Below are positions 59,816 to 64,000 of a stretch of DNA of 64,000 bases, piece after piece. The translations under genes and the position numbers were made by a program. Each line of letters starts with the position of its first letter. Position 1 is the stretch's first letter. Under the pieces are notes generated by a model. The model was not told where the DNA came from, ran no database searches, and worked only from the letters and a program-made list of their open reading frames with translations. Source of the stretch: Bacillus_BD sp050389805 (GTDB lineage Bacteria; Bacillota; Bacilli; Bacillales; Cytobacillaceae); the NCBI RefSeq assembly GCF_050389805.1, contig NZ_CP130945.1, positions 4,216,001 to 4,280,000 of the forward strand, written 5' to 3'.

Positions 59816-60694
59816 TTAGCTTGCATATTGTTTGATATATTTTACAGGACTCGTTTGTAATTTTGTATTAATTCGGCTATGATTAAAGTAATGGATATAT
59901 TCGGATGCCGCATTTTGGACTTCGAATGCAGTTTCTGCATCTTCAAAAAAGCATTTTACTTCACATTTGAAGTGGCTAAAGAAGTTCTCAATGGGTGCGT
60001 TGTCCCAGCAATTGCCTTTGCGGGACATAGATGGGGTGAGGCCCATCTTTTTGACACGCATTTGGTATCCAGCGTTTGTGAATTGTACGCCTTGATCACT
60101 ATGTAGAATGGCGCCTTTCACAAACGCTTTTTCTTTTAAACGATCTAACGCTTCGTAAACCAGCTCTAAATCTTGGCGATGACTAATTGCATACGCCACG
60201 ATCTCGTCATGAAATAAATCTTTAATCGCACATAAATAGATATGTTTATTTGGTCCTTGTTCTACTGGTAAGTAGGTAATGTCAATCGTAAACTTCATTC
60301 CCGGTTTGTTTGCGTGAAAGTTTCGATTTAATATATTGGGGACTTTAATATTGACCTCATTACTCTTGATATAACGCCTTTGGCGAATTTTACAACGAAT
60401 ACCATATTTCCTCATAATTTTAGAAACACGTATCTCTCCAACCTCAATGCCATATTCTTCTTTTAATGCCATTTTCATTCTGTTTCTACCTAACGTTCCG
60501 CGGTGCTTATGGTGTAGTTTAATGATATAGTTGTACAGCTCTTCATCCCTTTGTGCTTGCACACTACCTCCACCACGTTTTTTCCATTTGTAATAACCAG
60601 AACGAGATACGTTAGTTAATTGAACTAATAGCGTAACGGGATAATCTTTTGAGTTTGCTTCGATAAAGGCAAATTCTACTTCTTTCTGCTTCAC
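59816..60694 (-). CDS. IS3-family transposase OrfB (DDE catalytic part)
   Basis: A 292-residue integrase-like transposase with an HTH_21 segment (LVQLTNVSRSGYYKWKKRGG) and an rve core. The catalytic triad is the Asp in FTIDITYL, the Asp in LHSDQGVQFTN and the Glu in APIENFFSHFK. It overlaps orfA by the ATGTGA arrangement at 60691-60694 and can be made as an OrfAB fusion by -1 frameshifting. It looks intact and so possibly active. Confidence 0.93.
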   Translation of the reverse strand: MKQKEVEFAFIEANSKDYPVTLLVQLTNVSRSGYYKWKKRGGGSVQAQRDEELYNYIIKLHHKHRGTLGRNRMKMALKEEYGIEVGEIRVSKIMRKYGIRCKIRQRRYIKSNEVNIKVPNILNRNFHANKPGMKFTIDITYLPVEQGPNKHIYLCAIKDLFHDEIVAYAISHRQDLELVYEALDRLKEKAFVKGAILHSDQGVQFTNAGYQMRVKKMGLTPSMSRKGNCWDNAPIENFFSHFKCEVKCFFEDAETAFEVQNAASEYIHYFNHSRINTKLQTSPVKYIKQYAS

Positions 60695-60990
60695 ATCCTT
60701 TCCAGCTCTAACAGCTTTTTTAAGTATTCGATCTGTAAGGCCTGTCTTTCGATGATCTCATTTTTTGTTTCCTCTTCATTTCGTTTTTGCTTACCTATGC
60801 TCTTCATCCCTCTTGTATCTTTTAATGCCTCATATCCTCCTTCGCGCACTTTATTTACCCAACGATTCGCTACACGAGGGGCGCTGATGTTATATTCTTT
60901 TATCAAGTCTCGGATTGAATGCCCCTCGAAATATTTTTCAACTACTGTTTTCTTTAATTCGTAACTGTATCTTTTTTGTTGTCTTGCCAT
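60691..60990 (-). CDS. IS3-family transposase OrfA (HTH)
   Basis: A 99-residue protein with a helix-turn-helix (EKYFEGHSIRDLIKEYNIS) and a C-terminal leucine-zipper-like coil (EIIERQALQIEYLKKLLELE), typical of IS150-group OrfA. It binds the IS ends and helps OrfB. ATG 60990 after GGGAG was chosen; a frame to 61050 extends further upstream with no better site. Confidence 0.88.
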   Translation of the reverse strand: MARQQKRYSYELKKTVVEKYFEGHSIRDLIKEYNISAPRVANRWVNKVREGGYEALKDTRGMKSIGKQKRNEEETKNEIIERQALQIEYLKKLLELERM

Positions 60991-61090
60991 ATTCATCTCC
61001 CACCAATATCTATCTTTTTCTACTATAAGGTTATCAAATGAATAGGACACTTTCTAAGATTGTCTACTTTATAGATACAATATCACTCTC

Positions 61091-61246
61091 TATCGGACTC
61101 GATACCTGCCTTTTCTTCCGTTCTTGTCCGTTTCCACTCTTCTATCGGACTCCACTCTAGCTTATTCATCCTACCCTGTCCGTTTGAGCTCCTCTATCGG
61201 ACTCGGTACCAGTTTTTTCTTCCGTTCTTGTCCATTTGAAGCTCTT
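61091..61246. repeat. Tandem repeat array B, right part (three 52-bp units)
   Basis: Units at 61091, 61143 and 61195 share the TATCGGACTC...CCGTTCTTGTCCGTTTGA consensus and 52-bp period of the left part. Between the parts lie the IS element and about 35 bp of non-repeat sequence. Confidence 0.92.
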
Positions 61247-61275
61247 TCTCAGATGGGAATTACATCTATCCAAAC

Positions 61276-61304
61276 CTAAAAAGAGGACCCATTCGGATCC
61301 TCCT
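61276..61304 (-). terminator. Terminator of the P-type ATPase gene
   Basis: GAGGACCC and GGATCCTC stem with one mismatch, then a T run on the minus strand. Confidence 0.75.
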
Positions 61305-61319
61305 TATCAGGTCTACCTA

Positions 61320-63917
61320 TTATTTTACAAAAAGAATTTTATACAACTGCATAACCACCAACGGCATTAGGGATAGTCCGTAAATAGCTCCAAGTTCCCC
61401 TCCCGTTAATGGAGCTACTTCAAAGATGCCTTGAAGTCCAGGGATCAATAGAACGAGATGTAACAAGATAATTCCTGCAATGACTGCAAACCAAAGGTAC
61501 TTGTTCGTGAACACTCCTACTTTGAAGATGGAGCCTTTGGCTCTCGTATTGAAGCCATGGAATAATCTTGATAAACAGAGGGTCGCAAAGGCCATTGTCA
61601 TTGCTTCTTCATGACCTGCTTGAAGACCGATCATGAATGCAGCAATGGTTGAGATCCCAATTAATAGACCTCCGATTCCAACTTTACTCAAAAATGATTT
61701 ATTGAGCAACGGCGTGTTAATATCCCTTGGTTTTTCCTTCATAATATTTTTATTATGAGGCTCTAGACCAATTGCAATCGCTGGCAAGCTATCCGTTAAC
61801 AAGTTAATGAAAAGTAAATGAACAGGCTCAAATGGTACAGGTAGCGCTAAAAGGGATGCATACAACACCGTTAAGATGGCGCCTGTATTCCCTGAAAGTA
61901 AAAATCGAATCGAGTTATTGATGTTCGCATAAATACTTCTTCCGTTTCCAACCGCCTTTACAATGGTTGAGAAGTTATCATCGGTTAAGACCATTGACGC
62001 TGAATCTTTGGCAACCTCTGTACCGGTGATCCCCATCGCAATTCCAATATCGGCTTGTTTTAAGGCTGGAGCATCGTTGACCCCATCCCCGGTCATCGCG
62101 ACGATATTTCCTTTATCTTGCCATGCTTTTACGATACGGATTTTATGCTCCGGTGATACACGGGCGTACACGGATATATCCTTCACTTTTTCCTTTAACT
62201 GCTCATCTGTTAGCTTTTCAATTTCAACGCCTTCAACTGCTTCAGAATCTCTTTGTAAAATTCCAATTTGCTTTGCAATCGCAGCAGCGGTAATCTTGTG
62301 GTCTCCTGTAATCATGACTGGTTTAATTCCAGCGCTAATACAGTTTTTAACCGCTTCTGCAGATTCTGGTCTTGGTGGGTCTATCATCGCGGTTAAGCCA
62401 ACAAAGATTAAATCCTTTTCATCTTCCACATGGATGACTTGACCTTCTGCTACTTCTTTATAAGCAAACGCTAGTAATCGCAGACCTTGCTTTGAAAACT
62501 CACTATTGGTATCGGTAATTTTTTTCATATCGTTTTCTGTAATATTAGCGATTCCATTAGCTGTTTCAATTTTAGCTAAACGATTAAGTAAAACATCGGG
62601 TGCCCCTTTTGTGATCATGAGGTTACGGTCACCTATTTTATGAACCGTACTCATTAATTTACGATCAGAATCAAATGGAATTTCCCCTAACCGTGGGTAT
62701 TCATCCCGGACAACCAATTCGTCTAATTGATATTCTTCTCCTAGGTTCGTAAGGGCAACTTCAGTTGGGTCCCCAATTTCTTTACTATCCATCGTAATTG
62801 AATCATTACATAACAACGCCATTAGTAAAAATTTCTTTTCAAGCGGTGTTTCTAAATTTAATTTGTCATGCGGAATCGCACGATTATCGACATACACCTG
62901 TTGAACGGTCATTTTATTCATCGTTAACGTTCCAGTTTTGTCAGAACAGATAACCGAGATGCTTCCAAGACTTTCAACCGCATGGAGTTTCCGCATAATC
63001 GCATTTTCTTTAGCCATTTTTTGCGTACCAAAAGCAAGTACAATCGTTACAATCGAACTTAAGGCTTCCGGGATCGCGGCAACGGCTAAGGAAACGGCAA
63101 ACATAAACGAATCCCCAATTGCTCGACCTCTAAAGATATCTAAACCAAAGATCAAAACGGCAATGATAATAATGATAACCGCTAATCGTTTTCCAAAATG
63201 ATCGAGTGTAACTTGTAAAGGAGTCTTCTTCTCTTGCGCATTATCCAATAGGTTTGCGATTTTCCCGATTTCAGTTTCCATCCCAATGCTCGTGACAACG
63301 ACTGTGGCACGACCATAGGTTACAAAGCTTCCGGAGAAAACCATATTTTTTTGATCCCCGAGTGGCACTTCTGAATCTTGAATCGGGTCTAATTCCTTTG
63401 TTACCGCTAAGGATTCACCCGTTAAAGAGCTCTCATTTACTTGCAAACTCGCATTTTCAATAACCCTTCCATCGGCTGGGATAAAGTCCCCTGCATCAAA
63501 AAAGAGAATATCTCCAACAACGACCTCTTTTGAGGGAATTTCAATCTTTTGCCCATTTCGCAGCACTTTAGCTGTCGGAGAGGATAAGGCCTTCAGACTA
63601 TTCAGGGATTGCTCCGCCTTTACGTGCTGGACCGTACCCAAGATGGCATTTAAGATGACGACAACCAATATGACAATGGTACTTTCAATTTCACCTAAAA
63701 ACGCAGACACCAACGCAGCAACAATTAAAATAATGACCAGAAAATCTTTAAATTGTTCAAAAAAGACTTGAACCGTACTTTTCTTTTTACCCTCTGCTAA
63801 TTCGTTATAACCGTACTTTTCTCTTCTTTGGGTTACGTCCGAATCGTTTAATCCTTTTTTCGTTACTCCAAGTGTTTCCAACGTTTCATCTGTGGTTTTT
63901 CGATAAAATTCACTCAT
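61320..63917 (-). CDS. Calcium-translocating P-type ATPase (PMCA/SERCA-like, YloB type)
   Basis: An 865-residue P2-type ATPase with ten predicted transmembrane helices. TGES lies at residues 166-169, the ion-binding helix 4 motif reads IPEAL (about 282-286), the phosphorylated Asp is in DKTGTLT (residue 326), and TGDGVNDAPALK marks the hinge. The length and PEAL rather than PEGL match bacterial calcium pumps such as YloB. The C-terminal half ends with ten-helix topology intact. GGAGAGATCCC precedes the start. Calcium specificity is a family inference. Confidence 0.92.
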   Translation of the reverse strand: MSEFYRKTTDETLETLGVTKKGLNDSDVTQRREKYGYNELAEGKKKSTVQVFFEQFKDFLVIILIVAALVSAFLGEIESTIVILVVVILNAILGTVQHVKAEQSLNSLKALSSPTAKVLRNGQKIEIPSKEVVVGDILFFDAGDFIPADGRVIENASLQVNESSLTGESLAVTKELDPIQDSEVPLGDQKNMVFSGSFVTYGRATVVVTSIGMETEIGKIANLLDNAQEKKTPLQVTLDHFGKRLAVIIIIIAVLIFGLDIFRGRAIGDSFMFAVSLAVAAIPEALSSIVTIVLAFGTQKMAKENAIMRKLHAVESLGSISVICSDKTGTLTMNKMTVQQVYVDNRAIPHDKLNLETPLEKKFLLMALLCNDSITMDSKEIGDPTEVALTNLGEEYQLDELVVRDEYPRLGEIPFDSDRKLMSTVHKIGDRNLMITKGAPDVLLNRLAKIETANGIANITENDMKKITDTNSEFSKQGLRLLAFAYKEVAEGQVIHVEDEKDLIFVGLTAMIDPPRPESAEAVKNCISAGIKPVMITGDHKITAAAIAKQIGILQRDSEAVEGVEIEKLTDEQLKEKVKDISVYARVSPEHKIRIVKAWQDKGNIVAMTGDGVNDAPALKQADIGIAMGITGTEVAKDSASMVLTDDNFSTIVKAVGNGRSIYANINNSIRFLLSGNTGAILTVLYASLLALPVPFEPVHLLFINLLTDSLPAIAIGLEPHNKNIMKEKPRDINTPLLNKSFLSKVGIGGLLIGISTIAAFMIGLQAGHEEAMTMAFATLCLSRLFHGFNTRAKGSIFKVGVFTNKYLWFAVIAGIILLHLVLLIPGLQGIFEVAPLTGGELGAIYGLSLMPLVVMQLYKILFVK

Positions 63918-64000
63918 TCTGGGATCTCTCCTTTCAAAAGAAAACGATTTTCCAAGTGGCTCCTTTTATTATCTTTCATTAAGGGAATCTTTATTAAAAA

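Larger units (their letters stand above)
59523..61069 (-). mobile_element. IS3-family insertion sequence (IS150 group)
   Basis: About 1.55 kb with orfA and orfB on the minus strand. Terminal inverted repeats are AAGTAGACA...AAAGTGTCCTAT at the left (59523-59548) and the same, with small gaps, inverted at the right (about 61042-61069). A slippery A6G (60715-60721) before the orfA stop suits the family's -1 frameshift. A clear target duplication was not found. The element separates two parts of a tandem repeat array. About 266 bp of non-coding DNA lie between the left end and orfB, more than usual. Confidence 0.88.

Noticed and set aside
61091..61246. Right half-array as part of the IS element
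   Set aside because: The terminal inverted repeat ends near 61069 and the same repeat units exist outside the left end, so the array is host DNA.

Overview
The window is chromosomal DNA from a low-GC, endospore-forming Bacillaceae bacterium (Bacillus sensu lato). Support comes from Bacillus-type 16S, 23S and 5S rRNA, a trnD-like tRNA cluster, spore genes (gamma-type SASP, SspK, a GerA-type germinant receptor operon) and a gene order that matches, as I remember it, the Bacillus subtilis yfhD-recX-yfhH-sspK-yfhP-mutY-yfhS-fabL-sspE-ygaB-ygaC-ygaD-ygaE-gsaB-bcp-perR-ygzB-ygxA-rrnD block. I cannot name the species.

Layout. 1-5.1 kb: a YtrA-type GntR regulator and ABC transporter operon (truncated by the window edge), a FUSC membrane protein, a DUF218 protein and a lipoprotein. 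5.3-11.2 kb: a very large surface protein (three lamin-tail domains, a calcineurin-like phosphoesterase and a cell-wall sorting tail) broken by three single-base frameshifts. 11.9-12.6 kb: a secreted polysaccharide deacetylase. 12.8-19.5 kb: an rRNA operon on the minus strand with tandem promoters, followed by 15 tRNAs. 19.5-41 kb: the conserved housekeeping block (peroxide regulator PerR, Bcp peroxidase, heme-pathway GsaB, a glutamate synthase large subunit, FabL, MutY, RecX, spore proteins), with a 52-bp tandem repeat array between yfhS and mutY and a cluster of five perfect DnaA boxes after the yfhD genes. 41-64 kb: more variable content. This part holds a TetR/epimerase pair with three matching operators, a GGDEF-EAL membrane protein, YhdT-PanF pantothenate uptake, a four-gene germinant receptor operon, HemAT, a cyclic-di-GMP riboswitch in front of a SinI-like peptide, aroD with a remnant of aroE and a divergent LysR regulator, a CNNM/CorC protein, a second 52-bp array interrupted by an IS3-family element, and a calcium-type P-ATPase.

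The most interesting unit is a compact gene at 54.49-54.74 kb. A textbook class I c-di-GMP aptamer is followed at once by a hairpin that overlaps the ribosome binding site, then a 42-codon SinI-family anti-repressor, then a terminator. This would let c-di-GMP set the level of a SinR antagonist directly, joining two biofilm switches that are usually described as separate. A c-di-GMP phosphodiesterase candidate lies 9 kb away. Second in interest is the DnaA-box cluster at 40.96-41.13 kb.

Starts were moved inward from the longest possible frame wherever a Shine-Dalgarno sequence or family length clearly supported it; each case is noted.
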